From assembly GCA_021781935.1 (NCBI GenBank), contig JAJXVW010000010.1, positions 1-14,579 on the forward strand: a DNA stretch of 14,579 nt. Direction: 5' to 3'. Positions 5,213 through 12,182 of the stretch are shown here, one piece after another. Below the pieces are notes generated by a model that was not told the DNA's origin, ran no database searches, and saw only the letters and a list, made by a program, of their open reading frames with translations. Within the stretch, counting starts at the first letter, position 1. Each line of letters begins with the position of its first letter. Origin of the DNA: a bacterium (GTDB taxonomy: Bacteria; Patescibacteriota; Minisyncoccia; Phycocordibacterales; Phycocordibacteraceae). The translations under genes were made by a program, and so were the position numbers.

Positions 5213-7995
5213 ACGTGTGCGTGCGTGATATAGCGCTCACGAATCATATTCTCAACGCTAGCACGGTCACGCCCGTACGTGAGCGATGAAAGCTGGACAA
5301 GATCTTCCACTTGCGCGCGGTTGCCCGGAGGCAGGTCAGCGGTGCGGATATCGAACGGCTTCTGCGGAAGACCCTGCGCGAGAAGCCGCACAAGCGCGCT
5401 GCGATTCTCAAGATTCACGAAATCAGAGGCTTCGAAGGCTGGTGCGAATTGCTTTTCGAAGAATTCCGCGTCCTCTTCGCCAACGCGGAAAACGGCCATG
5501 TTGCCTACGTTGCCGAACACGGCATCGCGCACCTGGTCATCGAGCTGCCCGAGGAACTGGTGCGCCATCGTCAGCGAGAGCCGGTACTTACGAGCTTCGG
5601 AGAGGATGCCCGGAATCGAATCGGTAGTGATGTTCTGGAATTCATCGATGTAGAGGTAGAACGGTGCGAAGGACGTACCGGGCGAATCCGCGCGTGAGAG
5701 CGCCGCCATGAAAAGCTTCCCGACGACGATAAGCCCGAGGAGGTTCGCGTTGCGTTCGCCCAAGCGGCCCTTCGAAAGATTGATGAGCAGTATCTTCTTG
5801 CGGTCGATGATATCGCGGAAATTAAAGGAGGATTCCTGCTGCCCCACGATCGGCCGTATGAAATCGTTTGCGATGAAGTCGTCGAACTTGTTCGTGATGT
5901 ACGGCACGATATTTTCGAGCGCGGCCTCCCCGCCGGCCTTGGTAGCGATCTCGGTCCAGAACTGATTGACGATCGGGTTCATGGAACGCGAGAGCTTCAG
6001 CCGGCGGAATTCTCCGTTTGAGAGGACGCGCGCGATATCGAGCATGGTCGACCCCGACGCCGGATCCTCCATGACGAGCAGCGCCGCGTTGCGGAAATAC
6101 TGTTCAAATGCCGGCCCCATGGACTCGGGCACGTCGCCGTAGAGGCGCCGGAAGATCATCAGAAGCTCGTTCACGATGAACGTCTTTTGTTCCGGCCGCG
6201 AAAGATCGTACTCGAGAAAGTTAAGGCCGAACGGTCGCGCGAGGTTCGCCGGATCGAAATAAATCACGTCTTCGTAACGCTCTGGCGGAACCGCCGCAAG
6301 CACATCGTAGATGTCGTTCCCGTGCGGATCGATAAAGCAGCAGCCATCGCCCGCCTGGATGTCCTGAACGATCATTCCCTTCAGGAGTCCGGTCTTCCCG
6401 GCACCGGTCTGGCCGATCGCGTAGACGTGTCGGAGGCGATCCTCGGGCGCAAGGCGCGCATCCGTGCGCACACCGCGAAATTCATTATAGCCGAGCAGCA
6501 CTCCCTGCTTCGGAAGAGTGAGCGGCGCCGGCGCATGCGTGGTACGCGACTGTTTCAGATGCGGCGAGGAGGTCATTCCCTGCGGCGGGAAGTGATACAT
6601 GCCCGTCAGTTCGCGAAGCGAGAGCGGGAGTGCGCGGGCATCGGGCACCCGGAATGAAAAATCCTCGAGCACGCTCGATGCTCGGCGCGCGGGTATCCTA
6701 TCGAAGACGAGCCGGTTCCCCGCCGTATTGGCGAACTGGTTGAAAGAAGCCTCGAGATCGCCCAGCACCTGCTCCGCTTTTCCGGAATCCTTGGAGGAAA
6801 CCGCGAGGCGCAACGTGACGCCGACGATGGGCGTCGTTATCTTTTTCTCCACCTGCTCCGCGTAGGTCTTGTTCGCCTCGATTTGCCGCGTTTCGGCCTC
6901 CTTTGCCTTCTGTTCGTCTTTGGGTTTGCTCGAAAAAATCGTTCGTCCGAAATCTCGCAGCACCTCGCCAGCGACCGTCTCCGGCGTCGAAAATGCCGAC
7001 CGATGATGCTCTCCTTTGCGCAGGGCCTGAAGGATTTTCGCATAGTGCGTAACGTGGCGCTGGGAACGCGGTTCGACGATGATCTGGAGCGCTGCGCCTT
7101 CGCCCGCGTGCTCGATCTTCGCGAAGGCGTTCGTAATCGCATTCAATGGGTCATAATCGAAGTCCGTATAATCCTTAAGAGGGAGCGCCGGGTTTTCCGC
7201 CAGATGCGCGACGGCTCCCGCAAACACGCCGTCCTCGGTGAATATGTTGTAGTCGTCCGGCTGCGGAACGAGGTGCGCGGTGGGAAATACGGCAAGCAGC
7301 TGTTTTTCGAAGAGATCCCGCTTGCTGTTCGGGACGGCAGCGTAGAACTCGAGCTCGGCGCTTTCCGCGGGCACGGCAAGCTCGAGCGCGAAGTAGGCGG
7401 GCTCGCCGGTCGAAGCCCGCTCGACCGCGAGCAGACCCGCGTAAAACTGTTCCATCGCCGACACGAGCTCCTTCAGGGTCTTCTGTCGCGCTCCGGGCTC
7501 CTCCCGGTCGGGCTCAGGAAGCGCGATCTCATAGAGCGTCATATTGAGCGCCCGGAAACGCGGAGACGCGCGCTCGATGCCCGTCAGCGGAAGACCGGCC
7601 GCGAGATACCGCACCAGGAAGCGGTGAAAATCATCGCCGAGCTTCGGATTGTTCAGGCGTTCGATGACCGAAAGCGCATTCTTTACTCCCTTTTGTTCCA
7701 TGACGCGGATCAGGTCTCGGAGCGCGACCTCATCACCGCCTATGTGGAGCGACTCCATGATGCGCGCCGCCGTGTCGAGCTGTGCAGGCTCGCTCATCGC
7801 GTAGCGTGAATCGAGAATTTCCGGTGCGGCGGCATGGTGGGCCGCGACGCGCTCATCGATGATCCGCGCGCGGTCCTCGACGCTCACGGCCGTTCGATCG
7901 CGTGCGGCAAGTTGCGCTTCTTTTTGCTCGATTTGTGCGCGCAAATACGCAATCTCGTCCTCGGGAGTCGATAGCGCCGCCGGAACCCGTTCCAT
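5209..7995 (-). CDS. VirD4/TraG-like (HerA-FtsK superfamily) ATPase, cytosolic
   Basis: The 928-residue product is a P-loop ATPase of the type IV coupling protein/VirB4 kind, which power movement of DNA or protein through membranes. Seen directly: Walker A GQTGAGKT (528-535), then CCFIDPHGND (a conserved strand after Walker A), Walker B FYLYIDEFQNI with Asp784-Glu785, and the sensor-like LSEARKYRLSLTMAHQFLGQL soon after. The region after Walker B resembles the TraM-recognition/TraG C-terminal domain. The N terminus is a short coiled coil (about 10-40). The N-terminal half (about 60-500) has the mixed fold expected of VirB4-like N domains but no obvious membrane helix, unlike VirD4. Its stop overlaps the start of the 916-residue gene. 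The ATG at 7995 lies 7 bases after TGC-TACAAT. Which substrate it moves is not visible; no relaxase or pilus gene lies nearby. Confidence 0.9.
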   Translation of the reverse strand: MERVPAALSTPEDEIAYLRAQIEQKEAQLAARDRTAVSVEDRARIIDERVAAHHAAAPEILDSRYAMSEPAQLDTAARIMESLHIGGDEVALRDLIRVMEQKGVKNALSVIERLNNPKLGDDFHRFLVRYLAAGLPLTGIERASPRFRALNMTLYEIALPEPDREEPGARQKTLKELVSAMEQFYAGLLAVERASTGEPAYFALELAVPAESAELEFYAAVPNSKRDLFEKQLLAVFPTAHLVPQPDDYNIFTEDGVFAGAVAHLAENPALPLKDYTDFDYDPLNAITNAFAKIEHAGEGAALQIIVEPRSQRHVTHYAKILQALRKGEHHRSAFSTPETVAGEVLRDFGRTIFSSKPKDEQKAKEAETRQIEANKTYAEQVEKKITTPIVGVTLRLAVSSKDSGKAEQVLGDLEASFNQFANTAGNRLVFDRIPARRASSVLEDFSFRVPDARALPLSLRELTGMYHFPPQGMTSSPHLKQSRTTHAPAPLTLPKQGVLLGYNEFRGVRTDARLAPEDRLRHVYAIGQTGAGKTGLLKGMIVQDIQAGDGCCFIDPHGNDIYDVLAAVPPERYEDVIYFDPANLARPFGLNFLEYDLSRPEQKTFIVNELLMIFRRLYGDVPESMGPAFEQYFRNAALLVMEDPASGSTMLDIARVLSNGEFRRLKLSRSMNPIVNQFWTEIATKAGGEAALENIVPYITNKFDDFIANDFIRPIVGQQESSFNFRDIIDRKKILLINLSKGRLGERNANLLGLIVVGKLFMAALSRADSPGTSFAPFYLYIDEFQNITTDSIPGILSEARKYRLSLTMAHQFLGQLDDQVRDAVFGNVGNMAVFRVGEEDAEFFEKQFAPAFEASDFVNLENRSALVRLLAQGLPQKPFDIRTADLPPGNRAQVEDLVQLSSLTYGRDRASVENMIRERYITHAHV

Positions 7996-8002
7996 GCTTA
8001 GG

Positions 8003-8011
8003 ATTGTAGCA
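8003..8011 (-). promoter_or_regulatory. Extended -10 of the ATPase operon
   Basis: TGC-TACAAT (8011-8003) ends 7 bases before ATG at 7995, with no Shine-Dalgarno sequence and no good -35. It is mirrored by the divergent DedA promoter about 60 bases away. Confidence 0.6.
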
Positions 8012-8068
8012 ACAAACCGCGGGTCGAGGCTCGCAATCCACGCGCGACGCTTTGCGGCGCGCGTTTGC

Positions 8069-8077
8069 TGCTACACT
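8069..8077 (+). promoter_or_regulatory. Extended -10 of the DedA-family gene
   Basis: TGC-TACACT (8069-8077) ends 8 bases before ATG at 8086. No Shine-Dalgarno sequence is present, so the mRNA is predicted to be leaderless. Confidence 0.6.
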
Positions 8078-8085
8078 GAATCCGC

Positions 8086-8703
8086 ATGAGCCAGTTCCTG
8101 TACGCGTGCCTTAAGTTTGATCCGCTTGCGATCATCCAGGCGGGCGGTTATCTCGGCCTTATCGTGTTCGTCTTCGCGGAGTCCGGGCTTCTGATCGGCA
8201 TCTTCCTCCCGGGCGACTCGCTGCTCTTCGCGGCGGGACTCGTCGCCGGGAGCGGCTATCTCTCCTACCCGCTCCTTCTCGGCCTCGCGGTATCGGCCGC
8301 CATCGCCGGAGATTCAATCGGCTACTGGTTCGGGCGGAATGTCGGGGTCAATTTCTTCAGACGCGAGGAGTCCCTCTTCTTTAAACGATCCTATGTCGCG
8401 CGCACGAAGGCGTTTTATGCGCGGTACGGCGGTCGAGCCATCGTGCTCGCGCGTTTCGTTCCGATCGTACGCACCATAACGCCAATCATGGCCGGCATTG
8501 GGAAGATGCGCTACGGACGTTTTCTTTCGTATAACGCGATAGGGGGCCTCCTCTGGACATCCGCGCTCATCTCGCTCGGTTACTTCCTGGGGTCCGCGCT
8601 CCCCGGCAGCGAGCACTACGTGCTTCCGCTTTCCTTGTGCGTCATCCTGCTTTCCTTCGTACCGCTCGCGTGGAATCTGCTGCGGAAACGGGCGATTGCT
8701 TAG
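8086..8703 (+). CDS. DedA family membrane protein (SNARE-associated/VTT domain)
   Basis: The product is a 205-residue polytopic inner-membrane protein. DedA proteins are linked to membrane homeostasis and to flipping of phospholipids or undecaprenyl phosphate; the substrate here cannot be told. Family signatures seen: FAESGLLIGIFLPGDSLLF (about 30-48) with the conserved acidic residue and LPGD/E turn, AGDSIGYWFGR (about 74-84), ARFVPIVRTITPIMAGIGKM (about 122-141) with the conserved RF-P-R-T-P pattern, and the NAIGGLLWT helix (about 150-158). Length is normal for the family. The start follows an extended -10 at leaderless spacing. The gene diverges from the ATPase operon, and its stop codon overlaps the stop of the convergent 92-residue gene. 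Confidence 0.93.
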   Translation: MSQFLYACLKFDPLAIIQAGGYLGLIVFVFAESGLLIGIFLPGDSLLFAAGLVAGSGYLSYPLLLGLAVSAAIAGDSIGYWFGRNVGVNFFRREESLFFKRSYVARTKAFYARYGGRAIVLARFVPIVRTITPIMAGIGKMRYGRFLSYNAIGGLLWTSALISLGYFLGSALPGSEHYVLPLSLCVILLSFVPLAWNLLRKRAIA

Positions 8704-8978
8704 AGACCGAGCGTTTTGAGCAGCTCCAGGCTTTGCGTTCCCTGCGCCCGCTGCGTTTGCGTAAGCGGCTGATTGTTCATGAGCGATGAATACGCGCCGA
8801 CGGTGTTATTCAGGAAGTAGGGAATCGTGAACGCGAGCCCGATGAGCGGCACGACGAAAAGAACGACCGTAATGACCCCGGTCCAAAAGAGATACTGCTG
8901 CGCCCGATGCGCGGCCCGGTAGGCAGCATCTACCTTCTGCTCGATCTCCTCCAGTTTCGCCCGCAGTTCGGCGTCCAT
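8700..8978 (-). CDS. Small coiled-coil membrane protein of unknown function
   Basis: The 92-residue product has a charged coiled-coil N terminus (about 1-27), a hydrophobic segment of one long or two short helices (about 29-56), and a polar Gln-rich tail. I do not recognise a family. Its ATG starts one base after the TGA of the holin-like gene, so the two are very likely an operon with coupled translation; no Shine-Dalgarno sequence is seen. Its stop (TAA, 8702-8700) overlaps the stop of the convergent DedA gene by 3-4 bases, leaving no room for a terminator between them. It may act with the holin-like protein in the membrane; this is inferred from the coupling only. Confidence 0.78.
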   Translation of the reverse strand: MDAELRAKLEEIEQKVDAAYRAAHRAQQYLFWTGVITVVLFVVPLIGLAFTIPYFLNNTVGAYSSLMNNQPLTQTQRAQGTQSLELLKTLGL

Positions 8979-8979
8979 A

Positions 8980-9315
8980 TCAGGCCGCGCGCCACAGGTT
9001 AAATACCCCGTTCACGATCGAGAGTACGATCGCAAAGAAGAATGCGGTCCAGAACCCTGGAACGGTAAAGCCGGGAACGACTGCCGCCGCACACCAGACG
9101 AGGAGCCCGTTGATGACCAGCGTGAAGAGACCGAGCGTGAGAATCGTAATCGGGAGTGTGAACAGGAAGAGGAGCGGACGGACGAGAAGATTGAGTGCAC
9201 CGAGCACGATCGCCATGATGAACGCCCCGAAGACGGTAACGGAAACGCCAGGAATGAGATACGCGGCTACCCCAATAGCGATCGCCGACACGAGCCAATG
9301 GAAAAACAGCTTCAT
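8980..9315 (-). CDS. Phage-holin-like four-helix membrane protein (PF04020 type)
   Basis: The 111-residue product is almost wholly hydrophobic with four predicted membrane helices. The central LNLLVRPLLFLFTLPITILT followed by LGLFTLVINGLL is the hallmark of the family called 'phage holin family protein', or Phage_holin_4_2, which is widespread in bacterial chromosomes and mostly not phage-borne. The function is unknown. An upstream GTG at 9333 would add six residues, but I prefer ATG at 9315. The extended -10 TGG-TAGCAT (9332-9324) overlaps those six codons, and it ends 8 bases before the ATG, as at other starts here. It is followed at one base by the 92-residue gene, with which it should be co-translated. 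No lysis or phage genes are nearby. Confidence 0.87.
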   Translation of the reverse strand: MKLFFHWLVSAIAIGVAAYLIPGVSVTVFGAFIMAIVLGALNLLVRPLLFLFTLPITILTLGLFTLVINGLLVWCAAAVVPGFTVPGFWTAFFFAIVLSIVNGVFNLWRAA

Positions 9316-9323
9316 ACGCACAC

Positions 9324-9332
9324 ATGCTACCA
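9324..9332 (-). promoter_or_regulatory. Extended -10 of the holin-like gene
   Basis: TGG-TAGCAT (9332-9324) ends 8 bases before ATG at 9315. It overlaps the alternative upstream GTG start and so argues against that start. Confidence 0.5.
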
Positions 9333-9376
9333 CGTCCGAAGAGCCGTCTCCTGTGACCGCCAGGGATGGCGCGGCG

Positions 9377-10072
9377 TCAGGAGAGGTGCTCCGTCAAGAA
9401 TGAATCGACGAGCGCCCAGGCTTCGCGCGCTGACGCCTCGTGGTAGTGGTCCCCCACGTCGCGCGCGAATGCATGACCCGCTTCGGAAAAGGTGACGTCT
9501 ACGAACGGCTTACCCGCCGCGATAAGCGCATCCGCGACTGCTCGCGTGTTCGCGGGGAGGATGTGCGCATCCTTCCCGCCCCAGAGGAGCACCTGCGGGC
9601 CGGAGAGCTTCCCCGCGCGGTCGATCAACTGATCGGCGATTCCTCCCCCGTAGAACGAGACGGCGCAAGCGAGCGGGAGCGTTGCGTTTGCCAGGAAGCT
9701 TGCGCGACCGCCCATGCAAAACCCGAGCGCCGCAACCTTCGCATCCGGTATGCCTTCGGAAACGAGGAAGTCGTAAGCGGCCTTCAAATCCGCCTCCTGC
9801 CCCTCGATGCTGAGCGCCGCCATATGCGGCTTTACCGGTTCGAAATCATCGTAGGAGAGTGCGGTTCCCGGCTGCGCGGAGCGATGGAAGACTTCGGGCG
9901 CGACCGCGAGGTACCCCGCAGCCGCAAACCGGGCCGCCATGCGCTCGATGTAATCAGTTACGCCGAACGCCTCCTGTATAACGATGATGCCGGCGCGCGG
10001 CGTCCCGCTCGGACGCGCCACATGCACCTGCATTTCAGTTCCGTCAGATACGTGAATTGTCTTGAGTTCCAT
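9377..10072 (-). CDS. Dienelactone hydrolase family alpha/beta hydrolase
   Basis: The 231-residue cytosolic alpha/beta hydrolase hydrolyses esters or lactones; carboxymethylenebutenolidase is the type enzyme, but the natural substrate is unknown in such organisms. The Cys-Asp-His triad of the family is complete: Cys119 in the nucleophile elbow GFCMGG, Asp168 in WGGKDAHI and His200 in EAGHAFA. Glu34 in VIQEAFG, which positions the nucleophile, is also present. The protein is full length and has no signal peptide. Its ATG at 10072 is 8 bases after TATAGT with no Shine-Dalgarno sequence. It lies about 50 bases downstream of the ZIP gene, so it can be read from its own promoter or through from upstream. 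No aromatic-degradation genes are nearby apart from a VOC enzyme two genes away. Confidence 0.93.
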   Translation of the reverse strand: MELKTIHVSDGTEMQVHVARPSGTPRAGIIVIQEAFGVTDYIERMAARFAAAGYLAVAPEVFHRSAQPGTALSYDDFEPVKPHMAALSIEGQEADLKAAYDFLVSEGIPDAKVAALGFCMGGRASFLANATLPLACAVSFYGGGIADQLIDRAGKLSGPQVLLWGGKDAHILPANTRAVADALIAAGKPFVDVTFSEAGHAFARDVGDHYHEASAREAWALVDSFLTEHLS

Positions 10073-10080
10073 ACCATTGC

Positions 10081-10086
10081 ACTATA
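10081..10086 (-). promoter_or_regulatory. -10 of the dienelactone hydrolase gene
   Basis: TATAGT (10086-10081) ends 8 bases before ATG at 10072. No clear -35, extended -10 or Shine-Dalgarno sequence is seen. Confidence 0.5.
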
Positions 10087-10122
10087 CCGCGCTCCGAGGA
10101 GGCGCGCTGTGCATAACGCCCG

Positions 10123-10848
10123 TCAGGCAGCAAGCTGGACGACGAGGTAGAGCACGCCCGCACCGGCGAGCGTGAGGACGGTAGTCAGCATGCGCGGATG
10201 CCGGTGGTGGCTCTCGGGAATGAGGTCGCTTGCGGAGAGGTAAAGAAAGCTGCCGACGAATACCGCGAGCACAAGCCCGATGTCGGAACTCGGGATCTCG
10301 AACAAAAGCGTGGACGCGGCGCCCACGACCGGAGCGAGCGCATCTACGAAGAGCCAGCGTGATGCCACCTTCCAGGAACCATGATTGCGCAGGACCAGAT
10401 TGACGGTATTTATGCCGTCGGAAAAATCATGCGTGAGCACGGCTGCGGTTACGATGAGACCGACCGCCGATGACGCCTGGAAACCGACGCCGATTGCGAC
10501 GCCGTCCAGGAAGCTGTGGAGAGAGAGCGTGAGCGCCCCGAATGCGCCGCGCGCGGCATGCGTGTGCTCCACGTGCGTCTCGTCGTCGTGAGTATGAAGC
10601 AAAATAAACCGGTCGAGAATGAGGTAGCCGAACAAGCCAAACGCGATGAAGAGCGCGATCGTCTGCGGCGCGTGGTATGGGGTGGAAAGCCCGATCGCTT
10701 CGGGAAGGAGATCGAAGAGTGCGACGCCCGCGACGGCGCCCGCCGAGAATCCGAGTATAAGGTGGAGCTTGTCTCGAAATCGCAACGCGAAGCTGCCGCC
10801 GATAAACGTCGCTACAAACGCGGCAAATGCATATGCGAGCACGATCAT
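10123..10848 (-). CDS. ZIP family divalent metal transporter
   Basis: The 241-residue protein with about eight membrane helices imports divalent metals such as zinc, iron or manganese. Family signatures seen: SAGAVAGVALFDLLPEA (about 35-51), a His-rich cytoplasmic loop containing HTHDDETHVEHTH, HSFLDGVAIG in the fourth helix and HDFSDGINT in the fifth, which form the binuclear metal site (the usual second motif is HExxEG; here it is HDxxDG). An upstream Met at 10917 would add 23 polar residues and place the start inside the VOC gene. I choose ATG at 10848 because it begins the first helix and follows a TTGAAG/TATAAT promoter at leaderless spacing. It is the middle gene of three minus-strand genes, each with its own -10. 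Confidence 0.92.
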   Translation of the reverse strand: MIVLAYAFAAFVATFIGGSFALRFRDKLHLILGFSAGAVAGVALFDLLPEAIGLSTPYHAPQTIALFIAFGLFGYLILDRFILLHTHDDETHVEHTHAARGAFGALTLSLHSFLDGVAIGVGFQASSAVGLIVTAAVLTHDFSDGINTVNLVLRNHGSWKVASRWLFVDALAPVVGAASTLLFEIPSSDIGLVLAVFVGSFLYLSASDLIPESHHRHPRMLTTVLTLAGAGVLYLVVQLAA

Positions 10849-10854
10849 CGCTCC

Positions 10855-10883
10855 ATTATAGCTCAGAAACGCAGCGGCTTCAA
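10855..10883 (-). promoter_or_regulatory. Promoter of the ZIP gene (predicted leaderless)
   Basis: TTGAAG (10883-10878), a 17-base spacer and a consensus TATAAT (10860-10855) end 6 bases before ATG at 10848. The -35 lies within the end of the VOC gene. GGAG falls between the -10 and ATG but is too close to act as a Shine-Dalgarno sequence. Confidence 0.65.
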
Positions 10884-11309
10884 GGGTGACATGATCGCCG
10901 CTGGATCCACGTTCCAATCGTCGCGCACATCCGCGTACAGCTCGAGCTCGTTCCCGTCCGGGTCAAGAATGTATATGCTGTGCGTCACGGTATGATCTGC
11001 CGTACCGACTATCGGGACGTTCTTCGATCGTAGTTCGGCGTACGCCGCGCGCGCGGCGTCCGGACCATCCCCGATCTTAAACCCGATGTGATAGAGGCCC
11101 GGACGCATCTCGTGCAGCCGGGCAGCGGGCCGCGGATCGCCGCCCACCTCGATAAGGAGCAGCTCGTGGTGGGTCCGACCGCCCGAAAAGAGCGCCGTCG
11201 GCCATGCCCGGACAATTTCCGTAAATCCGAGCGTTTTGCCGTAGAAATCAGCCATCCGTTCCAAGTCGCTTACGTAGAGCACGACGTGGCCCAATTCGAT
11301 GATACGCAT
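10863..11309 (-). CDS. VOC superfamily metalloenzyme (glyoxalase/extradiol dioxygenase-like)
   Basis: The 148-residue single-module protein has paired beta-alpha-beta-beta-beta repeats. Likely metal ligands are His8 in ELGHVVLYV, His74 in LYHIGFKI and Glu123 in GNELELYAD, the His-His-Glu set of type I extradiol dioxygenases and related VOC enzymes. HTVTHSIYILDPDGNELELY resembles catechol-2,3-dioxygenase-like proteins more than glyoxalase I, but the substrate cannot be assigned. A Met six codons upstream (11327) is possible. ATG at 11309 is preferred because the domain begins there and TATTAT ends 6 bases upstream; the longer reading would run through the -10. It lies between the dsbA-like and ZIP genes on the same strand and is separated from the former by a strong hairpin. 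Confidence 0.88.
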   Translation of the reverse strand: MRIIELGHVVLYVSDLERMADFYGKTLGFTEIVRAWPTALFSGGRTHHELLLIEVGGDPRPAARLHEMRPGLYHIGFKIGDGPDAARAAYAELRSKNVPIVGTADHTVTHSIYILDPDGNELELYADVRDDWNVDPAAIMSPLKPLRF

Positions 11310-11315
11310 ACCACC

Positions 11316-11321
11316 ATAATA
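11316..11321 (-). promoter_or_regulatory. -10 of the VOC gene
   Basis: TATTAT (11321-11316) ends 6 bases before ATG at 11309. A 13-bp hairpin sequence fills the place of the spacer and -35, so this promoter has no recognisable -35. Confidence 0.5.
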
Positions 11322-11322
11322 C

Positions 11323-11351
11323 GGCACGGCCCGCCGAAGGCGGGCCGTGCC
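11323..11351. terminator. Strong 13-bp hairpin between the dsbA-like and VOC genes
   Basis: The arms 11323-11335 and 11339-11351 are perfect complements around a 3-base loop (TTC on the minus strand). It lies 24 bases after the dsbA-like stop. There is no T tract, so it may be a weak terminator, a 3'-end stabiliser, or an operator, since it abuts the VOC -10 with one base between. Confidence 0.55.
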
Positions 11352-11375
11352 TGACTCGTCCGCGGTATTCCCGGC

Positions 11376-12083
11376 CTACTTGCCAAGCTGCGCCGCGATC
11401 GCCTGCTGGAAGACGGAGTACGGCTGCGCACCCGCGATAAGCTGCGTACCGATAATGAATGACGGGGTCGCGTTTACGCCCTCCTTCGTACCCTCGCTCT
11501 TATCGGCGTTTATTGCCGCGTCGTACGTTGACTGGTTTGCCTGCACGGCAGCAGTAATATTCGTCCAATCAAGTCCGGAAACCGATAGCGTCGTCGTCTT
11601 GAGGAACGAGATATTCGCCGCGGCACCGAGACTATTTTCCTGCGGCTGGCTGTTGAAGAGCGCGGTGCGCCACTTATAGTAGAGATTCGGATAGAGACTC
11701 CAGACTGCCCGAGCATACTCGGCATCCGTCATGGAATCAGGTCCGAGGAACGGGAAGTCCATGAACACGACCTTCACCTTTCCCTGGTTCACATAATCCT
11801 GTACGACCTGCGGAAGCGTCTGTGTTTCAAACATCTTGCAGAACGGACACTGGAAATCGCTCCAGAAAGCGATTGTCACCGGAGCATTCGGCTGGCCGAT
11901 GAACGGGCTATTCGACGTATTCACATCAGCGATATTTACGGAAGGCGCAGCACCGCTTCCCTGCGTCCCGGGGGCCGAGGGATTCGCCGGATGCTGGCCG
12001 TTCCAGATGACTGCGCCCGCTATCAAGATTCCCGCAAGTATCACCGAGCCTGCGAGAAAAAGAGGGTTGTTGCCGTTATTCAT
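11376..12083 (-). CDS. DsbA-like thiol:disulfide oxidoreductase, membrane-anchored
   Basis: The 235-residue protein has an N-terminal signal anchor (about 8-27), a Pro/Ser/Gly-rich linker (about 28-50) and a thioredoxin-fold DsbA domain with helical insert (about 55-233). The redox site is FWSDFQCPFCKMFE with Cys79 and Cys82, and the cis-Pro loop is NATPSFIIG with Pro207. Family members oxidise or isomerise cysteines of exported proteins. No partner reoxidase (DsbB or VKOR) is in the window. There is no lipobox. The ATG at 12083 is 8 bases after an extended -10 TGC-TATGAT and has no Shine-Dalgarno sequence. The gene is divergent from the 59-residue gene and is followed by a strong hairpin. 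Confidence 0.94.
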   Translation of the reverse strand: MNNGNNPLFLAGSVILAGILIAGAVIWNGQHPANPSAPGTQGSGAAPSVNIADVNTSNSPFIGQPNAPVTIAFWSDFQCPFCKMFETQTLPQVVQDYVNQGKVKVVFMDFPFLGPDSMTDAEYARAVWSLYPNLYYKWRTALFNSQPQENSLGAAANISFLKTTTLSVSGLDWTNITAAVQANQSTYDAAINADKSEGTKEGVNATPSFIIGTQLIAGAQPYSVFQQAIAAQLGK

Positions 12084-12091
12084 ACCTCGGA

Positions 12092-12100
12092 ATCATAGCA
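12092..12100 (-). promoter_or_regulatory. Extended -10 of the dsbA-like gene
   Basis: TGC-TATGAT (12100-12092) ends 8 bases before ATG at 12083. No -35 or Shine-Dalgarno sequence is seen. Confidence 0.6.
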
Positions 12101-12121
12101 TGACGCGGGACGGGAGGCCTG

Positions 12122-12150
12122 TTGAAACTTATGCGCTTGTACCGTAGGTT
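12122..12150 (+). promoter_or_regulatory. Promoter of the 59-residue gene
   Basis: TTGAAA (12122-12127), a 17-base spacer and TAGGTT (12145-12150) form a plausible housekeeping promoter. The predicted leader is about 26 bases and purine-rich, with AAGGA (12167-12171) 11 bases before the ATG. An AGGAGG (12154-12159) is present but lies 23 bases upstream of the ATG. Confidence 0.5.
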
Positions 12151-12182
12151 GTGAGGAGGCGGAACGAAGGAAAGGGTGGAGC

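Noticed and set aside
6883..7809. 308-codon plus-strand open frame
   Set aside because: It is antisense to the ATPase gene, very Arg-rich, and typical of spurious frames in G+C-rich DNA.
8980..9315. Phage remnant suggested by the holin-like protein
   Set aside because: This family is common in bacterial chromosomes, and no other phage gene, integrase or attachment repeat is seen.
9357..9372. Hairpin after the dienelactone hydrolase gene as a terminator
   Set aside because: The stem has only five base pairs and no T tract.
9440..10150. 236-codon plus-strand open frame
   Set aside because: It is antisense to the dienelactone hydrolase, whose full catalytic triad makes the minus strand the real gene.
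10849..10917. Upstream ATG extending the ZIP protein by 23 residues
   Set aside because: The extension overlaps the VOC gene, adds polar residues before the first membrane helix and runs through a consensus -10.
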